From contig JALCRK010000015.1 in NCBI GenBank assembly GCA_022652485.1, positions 1 to 62,328 of the forward strand: 62,328 nucleotides of DNA, given 5' to 3'. The translations under genes and the position numbers were made by a program. The notes under the pieces were generated by a model. It made no database searches and had not been told where the DNA came from. It was given only the letters and a program-made list of their open reading frames with translations. Positions 26,210 through 34,902 of the stretch are shown here, in pieces (the first letter of the stretch is position 1; each line of letters starts with the position of its first letter). Source of the DNA: Sphingobium sp. GTDB lineage: Bacteria > Pseudomonadota > Alphaproteobacteria > Sphingomonadales > Sphingomonadaceae.

Positions 26210-27147
26210 TATGCGGCCTCCTTTTCCATGCGGCGCGCCGCGATCTTCTCCGCCGTCTTGAGACCAGCGGAGGTCATGATGTCGAGATTACCGGCATAAG
26301 CGGGCAGATAATGCGCCGCGCCTTCCACTTCGAGGAACACGCTGGTCTTGATCCCCTCGAACTGACCAAGGCCGGGGATCTTCACCGGGTTGTTGGAACC
26401 GAAGCGCTCGAACTGCACCTTCTGCTTGAGGCGGTATCCGGGGACATAGGCGTTGACCTTGGCGACCATCGCCTCGATCGCGGCCTCGATCGTCGCCTCG
26501 TCCGCGCCGGAAGAGAGCGTGAACACCGTATCGCGCATGATCATCGGCGGCTCGGCGGGATTGAGGATGATGATCGCCTTGCCCTTCTTCGCGCCGCCGA
26601 CCTCGACGATGCCCGCGCTCGTCGTCTCGGTGAACTCATCGATATTGGCGCGGGTGCCGGGGCCAGCGGATTTTGACGAGATCGAGGCGACGATCTCGGC
26701 ATAATGCACTTCCGCCACCGACGACACCGCCGCGACCATCGGGATGGTCGCCTGCCCGCCGCACGTCACCATGTTGACATTGGGCGCATCGAGATGATCG
26801 TCGCCATTGACGACGGGGATCACATAGGGGCCGATCGCGGCAGGGGTGAGATCGATCATCACCTTGCCCGCAGCCGTGACCACATCGCTGTGCGCCTTGT
26901 GCGCGCCCGCCGAAGTCGCGTCGAACACCACGCCGATCTCCGGCCAGACATCGAGCTTCTGCAAGCCCTCGATCCCTTCATGCGTGGTCGCGACGCCCAG
27001 CCGCTGCGCACGCGCAAGCCCGTCGGATGAGGGATCGATACCCACCATCGCGCCCATCTCCAGCACATCGCTGGTCCGCATGATCTTGATCATCAAATCG
27101 GTGCCAATATTGCCAGATCCGATGATCGCGGCCTTCACCTTCGCCAT
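26209..27147 (-). CDS. Acetaldehyde dehydrogenase (acetylating), DmpF/BphJ type
   Basis: 312 residues from the ATG at 27147 with GGAG upstream. Rossmann motif [18 protein letters not shown], the active-site cysteine in [14 protein letters not shown], and [17 protein letters not shown] core ([16 protein letters not shown]). It converts acetaldehyde, CoA and NAD to acetyl-CoA and is bound to the aldolase for substrate channelling. The stop/start arrangement with both neighbours (one base from the hydratase stop, TAATG into the aldolase) shows a compact operon hydratase-dehydrogenase-aldolase. Confidence 0.95.
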   Translation of the reverse strand: MAKVKAAIIGSGNIGTDLMIKIMRTSDVLEMGAMVGIDPSSDGLARAQRLGVATTHEGIEGLQKLDVWPEIGVVFDATSAGAHKAHSDVVTAAGKVMIDLTPAAIGPYVIPVVNGDDHLDAPNVNMVTCGGQATIPMVAAVSSVAEVHYAEIVASISSKSAGPGTRANIDEFTETTSAGIVEVGGAKKGKAIIILNPAEPPMIMRDTVFTLSSGADEATIEAAIEAMVAKVNAYVPGYRLKQKVQFERFGSNNPVKIPGLGQFEGIKTSVFLEVEGAAHYLPAYAGNLDIMTSAGLKTAEKIAARRMEKEAA

Positions 27148-27148
27148 G

Positions 27149-27949
27149 TCAGGCTCCCTTGCCATATGTGAATGAAACGCTGCCCATGCCGCCGATGCTG
27201 GCCTTGACATGATCGCCGGGGGTTATGGCGACCATCGGGCCGAGCGCGCCGGTCAGCAGGACATCACCCGCCTTGAGCGGTGTGCCGTTCGCCGCCATCA
27301 CCCGCGCCAGCCACGCGGCAGCGTTGAGCGGATGGCCGAGGCACGCCGCACCCGCGCCCACGGAGACGATCTGATCGTTCACCTCCAGCGCCATGCCGCA
27401 GGTGAACAGATCGAGGCCGTCCAGCTTTTTCCTCTCTCCGCCCAGCACGAAAAAGGCCGAGGAGCCATTATCCGCCACCGTATCGGCAAATGTGATCTTC
27501 CAGTCGGCGATGCGGCTGTCGACGATCTCGATCGCGGCGACCGCGTAATCGGTGGCGGCGGCGATATCCTCGGGCGTCGCGCTCGCCGTGGTAACCTCCC
27601 GCGCCAGCACCAGCGCGATTTCGGCCTCGGCCTTGGGCTGGATCACGCGCGCAGGATCAAGCACGCCGCCATCCGCGATCTGCATGTCATCAAACAGCAC
27701 CCCATAGTCCGGCTGGTCGACGCCCAGTTGCGCCTGCACGGCTTTTGCCGTGAGGCCGATCTTGCGGCCCACGATGCGCCGGCCACCCTCGACCCAGTGC
27801 CGCGTGTTGATATCCTGCACGACATAGGCGCCCGCGCCATCCGTTGGCTCCAGCCCGTCGCGCAGCGGCGCAATGGCGCCCGACGCATAGGCATCGCGAA
27901 GGCGGCGGGCTAATGTGTCATGAGAGACCTGGGGAAGATTATCGGACAT
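27149..27949 (-). CDS. 2-oxopent-4-enoate (2-hydroxypenta-2,4-dienoate) hydratase
   Basis: 266 residues from the ATG at 27949, with AGGAG nine bases upstream. Family motifs: [56 protein letters not shown] with the metal-binding acidic residues, and [21 protein letters not shown]. It hydrates the product of meta-cleavage hydrolases to 4-hydroxy-2-oxovalerate. First gene of the lower-pathway operon and divergent from an IclR regulator that probably controls it. Confidence 0.94.
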   Translation of the reverse strand: MSDNLPQVSHDTLARRLRDAYASGAIAPLRDGLEPTDGAGAYVVQDINTRHWVEGGRRIVGRKIGLTAKAVQAQLGVDQPDYGVLFDDMQIADGGVLDPARVIQPKAEAEIALVLAREVTTASATPEDIAAATDYAVAAIEIVDSRIADWKITFADTVADNGSSAFFVLGGERKKLDGLDLFTCGMALEVNDQIVSVGAGAACLGHPLNAAAWLARVMAANGTPLKAGDVLLTGALGPMVAITPGDHVKASIGGMGSVSFTYGKGA

Positions 27950-28002
27950 AAGCAACTCTCCTGTGGATCCCTATCTAGAGGAATGCGCGGCCCAGAAGAA
28001 GA

Positions 28003-28032
28003 TTGATCACTCCAGAATTGCCCATATAGTGA
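28003..28032 (+). promoter_or_regulatory. Sigma70-like promoter of the IclR gene overlapped by an inverted repeat
   Basis: TTGATC (28003-28008), 16 bases, TATAGT (28025-28030), then GAGCAC and the IclR ATG at 28037, so the mRNA may be leaderless. The inverted repeat TCACT (28007-28011) / AGTGA (28028-28032) overlaps both promoter boxes and could be an IclR operator serving autoregulation and control of the divergent hydratase operon. Confidence 0.42.
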
Positions 28033-28036
28033 GCAC

Positions 28037-28840
28037 ATGAAGACCGCGCATCAGTCCAGTGGCGATCAGGCTCTCAACCGGGCGCTTGATCTCCTGAAAG
28101 CCGTGATCACCGACGACGGGCGCCAACCGGCATCCCGCCTCGCCGCCGCATTGGATCTTGCTCCATCGACCGCGCGCCGCATGATGGCCTCCCTGTGCCG
28201 TCACGGCCTGGTCGAGAGAATTGGGCATGGCCATTATGCCGCCGGTCCCGGTCTGGCCGGGCTTGCGGCCTACACGCGGCCCCACCGCAAACTGATCGAG
28301 GCTGCACGCCCGCTGCTCCGCGCGCTGGCGCGGGAAGAGAAGCTGACGGCGCATCTCGGCCTGTTTCAGAACGATATGGTGACCTATCTCGTGAAGGAAG
28401 GCGGCGGCAATCTGTTCACCCAGGAAAGCGCCCAGCTGGAGGCCTATTGTACCGGGATAGGCAAGGCGCTGCTGGCGCGGCTTCCCGACGCGGAGCTTGA
28501 ACACTATCTCAAGGGCAACTTCATTGCGTTGACCCCGTACACCCTGACAACCCCGGAGGCGCTGCGAAAGGAGATAAAGCAGGTCCGCGGGCGTGGCTAC
28601 GCGCTGGACAACCGCGAAATGGACGAAAACGTGGCGTGCGTGGCAGTATCGATCGACTGGGCGCTCCCGACGCCCGCCGCCCTGTCCGTAACCGGCAATC
28701 CCGCGACCTTTCCGCTGGATCAGGCAAGCCGGCTGGTGAACCGCCTGCGCAATATCGCGGCCCGGATCGCAAACCGCCTGGAGAAGGACATGGCGGTAAG
28801 CCCTAGCCCGGAACAGCAAGAAAGCGCGCCAATCGTTTGA
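28037..28840 (+). CDS. IclR-family transcriptional regulator of the lower meta pathway
   Basis: 267 residues. N-terminal winged helix-turn-helix (ALDLLKAVITDDGRQPASRLAAALDLAPSTARRMMASLCRHGLVE) and the IclR effector-binding domain (YLVKEGGGNLFTQESAQLEAYCTGIGKALLA, GYALDNREMDENVACVAVSIDW). It is divergent from the hydratase-dehydrogenase-aldolase operon and probably activates or represses it in response to a pathway intermediate. A promoter directly abuts the start codon, with no room for a ribosome-binding site downstream of the predicted transcription start. Confidence 0.88.
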   Translation: MKTAHQSSGDQALNRALDLLKAVITDDGRQPASRLAAALDLAPSTARRMMASLCRHGLVERIGHGHYAAGPGLAGLAAYTRPHRKLIEAARPLLRALAREEKLTAHLGLFQNDMVTYLVKEGGGNLFTQESAQLEAYCTGIGKALLARLPDAELEHYLKGNFIALTPYTLTTPEALRKEIKQVRGRGYALDNREMDENVACVAVSIDWALPTPAALSVTGNPATFPLDQASRLVNRLRNIAARIANRLEKDMAVSPSPEQQESAPIV

Positions 28841-28961
28841 CAGCCACTTCCCAAGGCTCCAAATGCCAAACCGGACATCGATAATGCGACAGGCTCGCAT
28901 ATCGCCCCGGCTCACTTGCGCGAGCCAACATCATATGCGGGATTGCAAAAGGTTTCACTTC

Positions 28962-29546
28962 ATGAATACGTCTTCAGCGGCCAACCTCGACAGGGACCGC
29001 ACGAGTCAGATCGGAGAGCGCATGGAATCGAAATTCTATCGGAACTGGCATCTTGCCAAATCTGACACGGAAGCATCGGTTACGGAATTCGAATGGGGCG
29101 TCATCCGGCTTTATGAAGCGTTTGCCCGCTGGGTTTCGACGACAGGCTCCCTTTTGGTCGATGAAGACCTCAAGTTCGCCGAGCATTTGATACTGCACGT
29201 CATCCGTATGCATAACCGGCCAAAAAACAGCATAACGATAGCGCGGATGATGAACCGCGATGACGTGGCCAACCTGCAATATAGCCTGAGAAAGCTCGAA
29301 TCCAGCGGCCTCATCAGCAAGTCCAAGGACAAGACCGGGAAAAGCTTCTCTTATGTGGTCACGGAAAAGGGCACGCAGATCACCGATGCCTATGCCAATG
29401 TGCGTTCGGACCTGTTGATCCGCGCGATCAGCACGATTGCCGACGTGGACGAACGCATGGCGGAAATGACCCAGATGATCAGCGTTCTGACCGGGATCTA
29501 CGAGGAAATGGCGCGCAGCTCGACCACCTATAACGCGCAATATTGA
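28962..29546 (+). CDS. MarR-like winged-helix transcriptional regulator
   Basis: 194 residues from the ATG at 28962, which has AAAGG upstream; the frame is open earlier without a good site. Central winged helix: FAEHLILHVIRMHNRPKNSITIARMMNRDDVANLQYSLRKLESSGLISKSKDKTGKSFSYVVTEKG, with the wing and a C-terminal helical dimerisation region. It resembles the MarR-type group found beside aromatic catabolic genes in sphingomonads. It converges with the upper-pathway operon and likely controls it through a phenolic or CoA-type ligand. Target sites were not identified. Confidence 0.78.
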   Translation: MNTSSAANLDRDRTSQIGERMESKFYRNWHLAKSDTEASVTEFEWGVIRLYEAFARWVSTTGSLLVDEDLKFAEHLILHVIRMHNRPKNSITIARMMNRDDVANLQYSLRKLESSGLISKSKDKTGKSFSYVVTEKGTQITDAYANVRSDLLIRAISTIADVDERMAEMTQMISVLTGIYEEMARSSTTYNAQY

Positions 29547-29596
29547 GGGGTTTGGAGAGGGCCCACATAGGCAGCCCCCTCCTCAACCGCGTCGCC

Positions 29597-30430
29597 TCAG
29601 GCGCGAGCCTCGTCCAGGAAGTTTTCGACCAGCTGCCGGAAGCGGTTGGGATGCTCCATCATCGTCCAGTGGCCGCACTTCGCGATCGTGTGGAGTTGCG
29701 AGTTCTCCAGATTGCGGTGCATCATGAGAGAGGCCTCCATCGGCACCACCCGGTCATCGCGCCCGTGGATGATAAGCACTTCGTTCTTGATCGCCTGAAG
29801 CCCGTGAATCGGCAGAGCTTCGGCATCAAGCCAGCGCTGATAGGGGGGCGGGAACACCCGCTCGAATGCTTCCTGAGCGCCGGGACGCAGGGTCGCACGA
29901 TAACGCATGTCGACCAGCTCGTCGGTGATGAGCGACTGGTTATAGGCCATCACGCTCATGGCGTTTCGCATGTTTTCGAGCGATGGCTTGTAACCCCAGA
30001 GCGCCGCCAGCTCCGGCCCGACATAGATGGGCACACCGCCCGGCCCCATCAGCACCAGCCGCCCGGTCCGCTTCGGCGCGCGCCACGCCATCCACAGCGC
30101 CACCGCTCCGCCGAAGCTGTTGCCGACGATATGGGCTTTCTCGATGCCGAGTTGGTCCAGCACCGCAAGCATCTGGTCGATCCAGCTATCCATGAAGCGG
30201 AACTGATAGTCGTCCGGAATCTCGGTATAGCCGAAGCCGACCAGATCGGGCACGACCACCCGATAGCGCTCCGAAAGGACAGGCATCAGGCCGCGCCAGT
30301 TGGCCCAGCCGGAAACGCCAGCGCCGGAGCCATGCAGCAGCATGACCGCATCGCCCTGCCCCAGATCGTGGCAGTTGGTCTGATAGCCGCAGGTAGGCAG
30401 CATATGGCCAATTTCAGGATTGTCAGACAT
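29597..30430 (-). CDS. Meta-cleavage-product hydrolase (alpha/beta hydrolase)
   Basis: 277 residues from the ATG at 30430; GGAG just upstream decides this start over the ATG four codons earlier. Catalytic triad: Ser105 in GNSFGG, Asp in HGRDDRVVP (about 225) and His254 in KCGHWTMMEHP. The oxyanion HGSGAGVSGWANW and FGYTE segments are typical of the DmpD/BphD/CarC class, which splits ring-cleavage products into 2-hydroxypenta-2,4-dienoate and a carboxylic acid. This gives the substrate of the hydratase encoded in the neighbouring operon. Last gene of the upper operon. Confidence 0.9.
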   Translation of the reverse strand: MSDNPEIGHMLPTCGYQTNCHDLGQGDAVMLLHGSGAGVSGWANWRGLMPVLSERYRVVVPDLVGFGYTEIPDDYQFRFMDSWIDQMLAVLDQLGIEKAHIVGNSFGGAVALWMAWRAPKRTGRLVLMGPGGVPIYVGPELAALWGYKPSLENMRNAMSVMAYNQSLITDELVDMRYRATLRPGAQEAFERVFPPPYQRWLDAEALPIHGLQAIKNEVLIIHGRDDRVVPMEASLMMHRNLENSQLHTIAKCGHWTMMEHPNRFRQLVENFLDEARA

Positions 30431-30474
30431 GTTCAGCTCCATAAATGATCTTGAGGGTCAGATAATCTTTGCGA

Positions 30475-31800
30475 TCACAGGCCCATCTCGGCGCGCGGGC
30501 GCATCAGCGTATCGATGCAGGCATAGAGGATCTTCTCCAGGCACGGCATGAGGTCAGGCACATAGGTCGCGCCCATGCCGCCCAGCCCCTCGGCAATCGG
30601 CTCCGGCGATCCTTCAGCCGGCCACGGCCAACCCATGCGCGCGGTCGGCACGCCCAGCCGACGCAGCGCAGCGCCGTCCGTCTGCCCGCCCAATGGCTCC
30701 GGCTTGGGGTAAGGCCTGCCCTCGATCCGCTCCCACCCGCGACGGCCTGACTGGATGATCCAGTTGGCGGGGTCAGTCGTGCCGCCGGGGGTCGAGCCAT
30801 ACATGTCCCAGTCGCAGTCGATATCGGGGTGGTGCGCCTTGAAATCCGACATGAAAGCCTCGAACTGGGATTTCACATCGCCGGGCGTGGTGCGTGGGCT
30901 GACGCGCACATCGAAGAAGATCTCCGTCACAGCGCTGGGGAACGCCGGGCGCTCGATCCAGCCGCCGCGCACGCCCGCGATCCAGCCGTGCGGATAGATA
31001 TCGCCGGACTTGTTGCGCTCGGCATAGTCGACCAGCCACTTCTCCAGCTCCAGAATCATCGTCGCCGCCGGGACGACGGAGCTGCGGAACGCATCCAGCC
31101 CGCGCGGCACCCCGGCATAGCCCAAAGTGCCTTTGACGCCGATCTTGAACCAGGCCATGCCCGGCTCCTCATGATAGACCCAGTTCCACGGCTTCATGAT
31201 GATGGCGAAATCAGGCGCCATGCCCCGGTTGAGCAGGTGGAAGACGCCGTGGCTCATCCCGGCATTGCCACGCTGGGGGATCGTCACCGGCATCCCGCCA
31301 TCGGCGAAACCGACATTGAGCGTGCCCTTGAGCGGCAGATCCGCCTCGATCAGCGCGGTTGCCACTTCCATCAGCCCCGCGACCATTGCCTTGGGGTTGG
31401 AGGAGCCGAGGCCATAGACCCAGTCGTCCACCATCTTGGCGCGCGGTTGCAGGTCCGCGAACTGCTCTGGCCCCGCCCAGGGATAGTCGCTCTCATCGCC
31501 TTCGAGATGCGTATCGATCGGCGCGTAGAGCAGCAGGGTCGCGCCACCGCCGCTGCCACGCTTCTCGCCCAGCACATTGGCGGAAATTTCGGTCATCGTG
31601 TCGATGGTGGGCTTGAGGCCGATGTCCTTCATCCGCGCGGCGACGAAATCCACCGCCGCGCGGGTCGCCCCGGTGGGGGAATGAATGTCGGTGATGTCGA
31701 ACAGAAGCTGCTTCAGCCGCCCGGCATCCAGCCGCGCGCGCGCCTTGGCGTAGGCGGCTTCCATCTCAGGCGTGAAGGGCATCGTTACGGTAGGTTCCAT
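30475..31800 (-). CDS. M20-fold protein with metal ligands substituted
   Basis: 441 residues, ATG with AAGGAGG upstream. The fold is peptidase M20 (ArgE/DapE/CPG2 type), with the lid domain around residues 210-320. However, the metal-binding positions differ: the H-x-D box is P94-I-D96, the second Asp is N135 (GSSNPKAM), the catalytic Glu-Glu pair is G168-G169 (FADGGMPV), the next Glu aligns with Lys (IIMKPWNW), and the final His region reads GMGATYVPD. It therefore cannot use the usual dizinc mechanism. It lies between an amidase and a meta-cleavage hydrolase in the upper operon. It may be a binding subunit or use different chemistry. Confidence 0.8.
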   Translation of the reverse strand: MEPTVTMPFTPEMEAAYAKARARLDAGRLKQLLFDITDIHSPTGATRAAVDFVAARMKDIGLKPTIDTMTEISANVLGEKRGSGGGATLLLYAPIDTHLEGDESDYPWAGPEQFADLQPRAKMVDDWVYGLGSSNPKAMVAGLMEVATALIEADLPLKGTLNVGFADGGMPVTIPQRGNAGMSHGVFHLLNRGMAPDFAIIMKPWNWVYHEEPGMAWFKIGVKGTLGYAGVPRGLDAFRSSVVPAATMILELEKWLVDYAERNKSGDIYPHGWIAGVRGGWIERPAFPSAVTEIFFDVRVSPRTTPGDVKSQFEAFMSDFKAHHPDIDCDWDMYGSTPGGTTDPANWIIQSGRRGWERIEGRPYPKPEPLGGQTDGAALRRLGVPTARMGWPWPAEGSPEPIAEGLGGMGATYVPDLMPCLEKILYACIDTLMRPRAEMGL

Positions 31801-31803
31801 GAC

Positions 31804-32985
31804 TCAATCCTCCTTCAGGGCGGCGTGCGCGAGTATCGTTGCGGCGTCGGACAACAGCTGGCGGTCCGCGCCGGGCTTGGCGATGATCTGGAGCCCCAGC
31901 GGCAGGCCATCCTCCCGCCACGCCGCCGGAAAGCCGAGGCACGGCGCGCCCACCGCTGTCCAGATGCGCTGAAAGGCAGGATCGCCAGTGGAATCCAGTC
32001 CCTCCGGCGCTACGCCCGGTGCACCGGGAGCGAGCAGCAGATCGAGATCAGCAAACATCCCCGGCACCAGCGCCTTGCATTCCTCCTGCAAGGCGCGCGC
32101 CGCGCGATAGTCCGCCTCGCTTTCCGCCGCGCCGGCATCGATCATCGCGCGGAAGGCGGCGCTCACCCTGTCTGGATGATCGCGGCGGATATGCCCAAGA
32201 ACATCCGAAGCCTCCTTGCGGTGGATCAGCGCCTGCGCATCACCCAGCCGCGCAAACGGTTCCGGCAAGGACACATCGCTGACGATGCAGCCCGCCTTTG
32301 CGAGCGTGTCTGCGAACGCCAGCAACGCCTGCTGCATCTCCGCGCTGGCCTTGTCCCACACGGGCGACCGGCACAGCCCGACCCGGAGCGGCTGACGCGG
32401 CGTGGGATGCGTATCCTCCCCCGTGATCGCGGCGTCGGCGCGTTGCAGCAGATCGAGCGTGCGCCCGAACAGCCCCAGCGTATCGAGGCTTGGCGCCGTA
32501 TCCAGCACACCGCCGAGCGGGTAGCGCCCGAAGCTCGGCTTCAGCGCCAGCGTGCCGCAAAAGCTGCCGGGGCGGATCATCGACCCGGCCGTCTGCGTTC
32601 CCAGCGCGATATCGGCCTGTCCATCCGCCACCACAGCCGCCGAGCCGCTCGACGAGCCGCCGGGCGTATGGCCCGGCTTGCGGGGATTGACCGTCGGCCC
32701 CGGATGATAGGTGGCGAACTCCGCCGTCACCGACTTGCCGAGCACGACCGCCCCCGCCGCGCGCAGCCGCGCCACCGCTTCGGCATCGGCATCCGGGATG
32801 TTATCCGCAAAGATCGGTGATCCGTGCGTGGTGGGCATCCCGGCAACGTCGATCACATCCTTGACGCCGAGAACGACCCCCGCGAGCGGGCCATCACCGC
32901 CAGTGGCGTTGCGGTCTATGCAAGACCAGCCATGCACCGCTGCATCGCGCGCATCGATCCGCGCCAGACAATCCTTGAGGCTCAT
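31804..32985 (-). CDS. Amidase-signature family hydrolase
   Basis: 393 residues. Ser-cisSer-Lys triad is intact: Lys42 in LGVKDVIDV, cis-Ser111 in PGGSSSGSAA and nucleophile Ser135 in GTQTAGSMIRPG; the 24-residue spacing between the serines matches characterised amidases. The family hydrolyses amides or related C-N bonds in the cytosol. It lies 4 bases after the extradiol dioxygenase and 3 bases before the M20-like gene, so it is part of the upper catabolic operon. This suggests the substrate or an intermediate has an amide, lactam or carbamate bond; substrate identity is not visible. Confidence 0.9.
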   Translation of the reverse strand: MSLKDCLARIDARDAAVHGWSCIDRNATGGDGPLAGVVLGVKDVIDVAGMPTTHGSPIFADNIPDADAEAVARLRAAGAVVLGKSVTAEFATYHPGPTVNPRKPGHTPGGSSSGSAAVVADGQADIALGTQTAGSMIRPGSFCGTLALKPSFGRYPLGGVLDTAPSLDTLGLFGRTLDLLQRADAAITGEDTHPTPRQPLRVGLCRSPVWDKASAEMQQALLAFADTLAKAGCIVSDVSLPEPFARLGDAQALIHRKEASDVLGHIRRDHPDRVSAAFRAMIDAGAAESEADYRAARALQEECKALVPGMFADLDLLLAPGAPGVAPEGLDSTGDPAFQRIWTAVGAPCLGFPAAWREDGLPLGLQIIAKPGADRQLLSDAATILAHAALKED

Positions 32986-32989
32986 ATCG

Positions 32990-33862
32990 TCACGGACTCA
33001 CCATGCGGTGGCCCCACAGCATGGGCTGATCGTAGTTCCTGACCTCCCAGTCCGGCCCGATCTCGCGCCCGCCATAGCCATATTCCATCCAGAAGCCGGA
33101 GGGAGACTTGAGGTAAAAGCTCTGCATGTGATCGTTGCTGTGCTTGCCCGGTTCGATCGCCACCGGGATGTTGAGATCCCGCACGATGTCATAGCCATAG
33201 CCCACATCATCGCGGGATACGGACTCGACCATCAGGTGCTGGAACTTGCCGGCGGGGCGCCCCTCCGCCTCGGCCATGAGGGCGAGCGTATGGTGGCGCG
33301 GATTGCAATGCAGGAACACGGCGTCATTGTCGTCCCACGCGATATAATCGGAGATGCTGAAACCCATCACCTCGCGGTAGAAGCTGAGCGTCGCCTCCAG
33401 ATCCTTCACCCAGAAGGCGATATGCCCCAGGCCCAGCGTCCCCGTCTTGTAGCCGCTGATCCCGCGACGGGGGGTGAAACTGGTGTGAGACACCAGCGGG
33501 CCATAATAGATTTCGGTGGGACATCCGATCATCGGGCAGGTGTAGCGATAGAGCTTCTTCACCTTGCTGGCGTCGCATTGCTCCGCTGTTCCGGGCGCGA
33601 CATCCGCTCCTTTCTCGCGCAGCAGATCGGCAAGCTGATCCAGCTTCTCCGGGCTGCCCACCTCCCAGCCGACCACGGCCACGCTGTCTTCGGCAGCGGG
33701 GTGGAGCGTAATACGATGATGATATTCATCGAGGCGGAAATCCACCGCGCCTCCGGCGGCACGCGGACGCGCCTCCATGCCGAAGACCTGCTCCAGCAAG
33801 GTGCGCCATTCGGCCATTTTCGTGACGTTGAAGCCCACATAGCCCAGACTATCGACACCCAT
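32990..33862 (-). CDS. Type I extradiol ring-cleavage dioxygenase (BphC-like)
   Basis: 290 residues from the ATG at 33862, with AGGAGAAGG upstream. Two vicinal-oxygen-chelate domains. Fe(II) ligands His147 (LGLGHIAFW), His209 (GKFQHLMVE) and Glu260 (GFWMEYGYG) match the positions in biphenyl-2,3-diol 1,2-dioxygenase almost residue for residue, with Tyr250 and the His190/His191 pair as probable acid-base residues. It cleaves a catechol next to one hydroxyl. The product would go to the alpha/beta hydrolase of the same operon. Characterised carbazole systems use the unrelated LigAB-type enzyme instead, so this is not a plain car cluster. Confidence 0.92.
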   Translation of the reverse strand: MGVDSLGYVGFNVTKMAEWRTLLEQVFGMEARPRAAGGAVDFRLDEYHHRITLHPAAEDSVAVVGWEVGSPEKLDQLADLLREKGADVAPGTAEQCDASKVKKLYRYTCPMIGCPTEIYYGPLVSHTSFTPRRGISGYKTGTLGLGHIAFWVKDLEATLSFYREVMGFSISDYIAWDDNDAVFLHCNPRHHTLALMAEAEGRPAGKFQHLMVESVSRDDVGYGYDIVRDLNIPVAIEPGKHSNDHMQSFYLKSPSGFWMEYGYGGREIGPDWEVRNYDQPMLWGHRMVSP

Positions 33863-33876
33863 CGTCCTTCTCCTAG

Positions 33877-34902
33877 TCAGTTGCTCGCCACGAATTGTTC
33901 GGCGAAGATGTTTTCGGGAGCGAGGCCCAGTTCCTCCAGATGCTTGCGCGCGGCCTCGATCATGCCCGGCGGGCCGCACAGATAGGCGACGCTATCCGGC
34001 GTGAGGCCATCACCCGCGCCAATCGCCGCCACCGGATTGCCCACACGGATCCCCTCCGGCGGCGTGCCGCGATCTACCGAGACCCGCGTTTCCAGTGTCG
34101 GCATCCACTGGGCGCGCAGGTCAAGCTGATCGAGCGCGAACAATCCTTCGGGCGACTGGCAACCGAAGCTCAGCAGGATGCGCGGCGTACGCCCCGGCGA
34201 GACGCGCAGCGCGTCGATCATCGACAGCATCGGCGCGAGGCCCGTCCCGCCCGCGATCATGACATGCGGGGCGCGCACCTTTTCCTTGAGGAAAAACTGG
34301 CCGTAAGGGCCGCTGACGTCGACAACGTCATCCACGCTGGCGCGGTTGACCAGCCAGTCCGACATCATGCCGCCCGGCAGGATACGGATCAGCAGCTCGA
34401 TCCGCGGCAGGTCCGCCGCGGTGGTCGCCATCGAATAGCTGCGGAACACGTCGGTTCCCGGTACCTTGACCTGAATGAACTGCCCAGGGCGAAAATCCAT
34501 CCAATAGCCCTCGGCCAGCTCCAGCTCTAGCCGCATCACGTCGCCCGCCACGCGTTCGACCGCATTGACGAAGCATTGGGCCTCGACCGGCCGCCCCGTT
34601 CCCGCAGCGCTGTCATACGCGAGGGAGAAGCGGCAGTTGCCCTGTGCCTCTGTGACGCAGAGCAGGCGGTAGCCCTGCTCGCGCTCGGCGGACAGCAGCG
34701 AACTGGTGCTGCCCGCGCGATGATCGGCCTGCCCGGATTCCAGCCGCGCGAGGCATGAGCCGCAGCTGCCCGTGGTGCATTGGTAGAGTATGGGCGCTTC
34801 GGCAGCCAGGGCGGCTTCGAGCACGGTCTGGCCGGATTCGACCGTCAGCGCGTGCTCGACACCATCCTGGAAGACGAGAGTCGCCTCAGTATGAGTTGAC
34901 AT
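33877..34902 (-). CDS. Ferredoxin-FAD reductase component of a Rieske oxygenase
   Basis: 341 residues from the ATG at 34902, which overlaps the end of the oxygenase gene by 17 bases. N-terminal plant-type [2Fe-2S] ferredoxin (CTTGSCGSC with a later Cys in YRLLCVTEA), then FAD-binding FRSYSMA and GGMMSDWL, and NAD-binding IAGGTGLAPMLSMIDAL and YLCGPPGMIEAA. It passes electrons from NADH directly to the oxygenase, so no separate Rieske ferredoxin is required (class IB-like, as in 2-oxoquinoline 8-monooxygenase). No ferredoxin gene is present nearby. Confidence 0.92.
   Translation of the reverse strand: MSTHTEATLVFQDGVEHALTVESGQTVLEAALAAEAPILYQCTTGSCGSCLARLESGQADHRAGSTSSLLSAEREQGYRLLCVTEAQGNCRFSLAYDSAAGTGRPVEAQCFVNAVERVAGDVMRLELELAEGYWMDFRPGQFIQVKVPGTDVFRSYSMATTAADLPRIELLIRILPGGMMSDWLVNRASVDDVVDVSGPYGQFFLKEKVRAPHVMIAGGTGLAPMLSMIDALRVSPGRTPRILLSFGCQSPEGLFALDQLDLRAQWMPTLETRVSVDRGTPPEGIRVGNPVAAIGAGDGLTPDSVAYLCGPPGMIEAARKHLEELGLAPENIFAEQFVASN

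Noticed and set aside
29545..29596. Terminator between the MarR-like gene and the hydrolase gene
   Set aside because: GGAGAGGG/CCCCCTCC pairing is imperfect and lacks a T-run.
30829..32820. 663-codon plus-strand frame opposite the M20-like and amidase genes
   Set aside because: Arg/His-rich composition typical of a shadow frame; both minus-strand genes have conserved motifs and ribosome sites.
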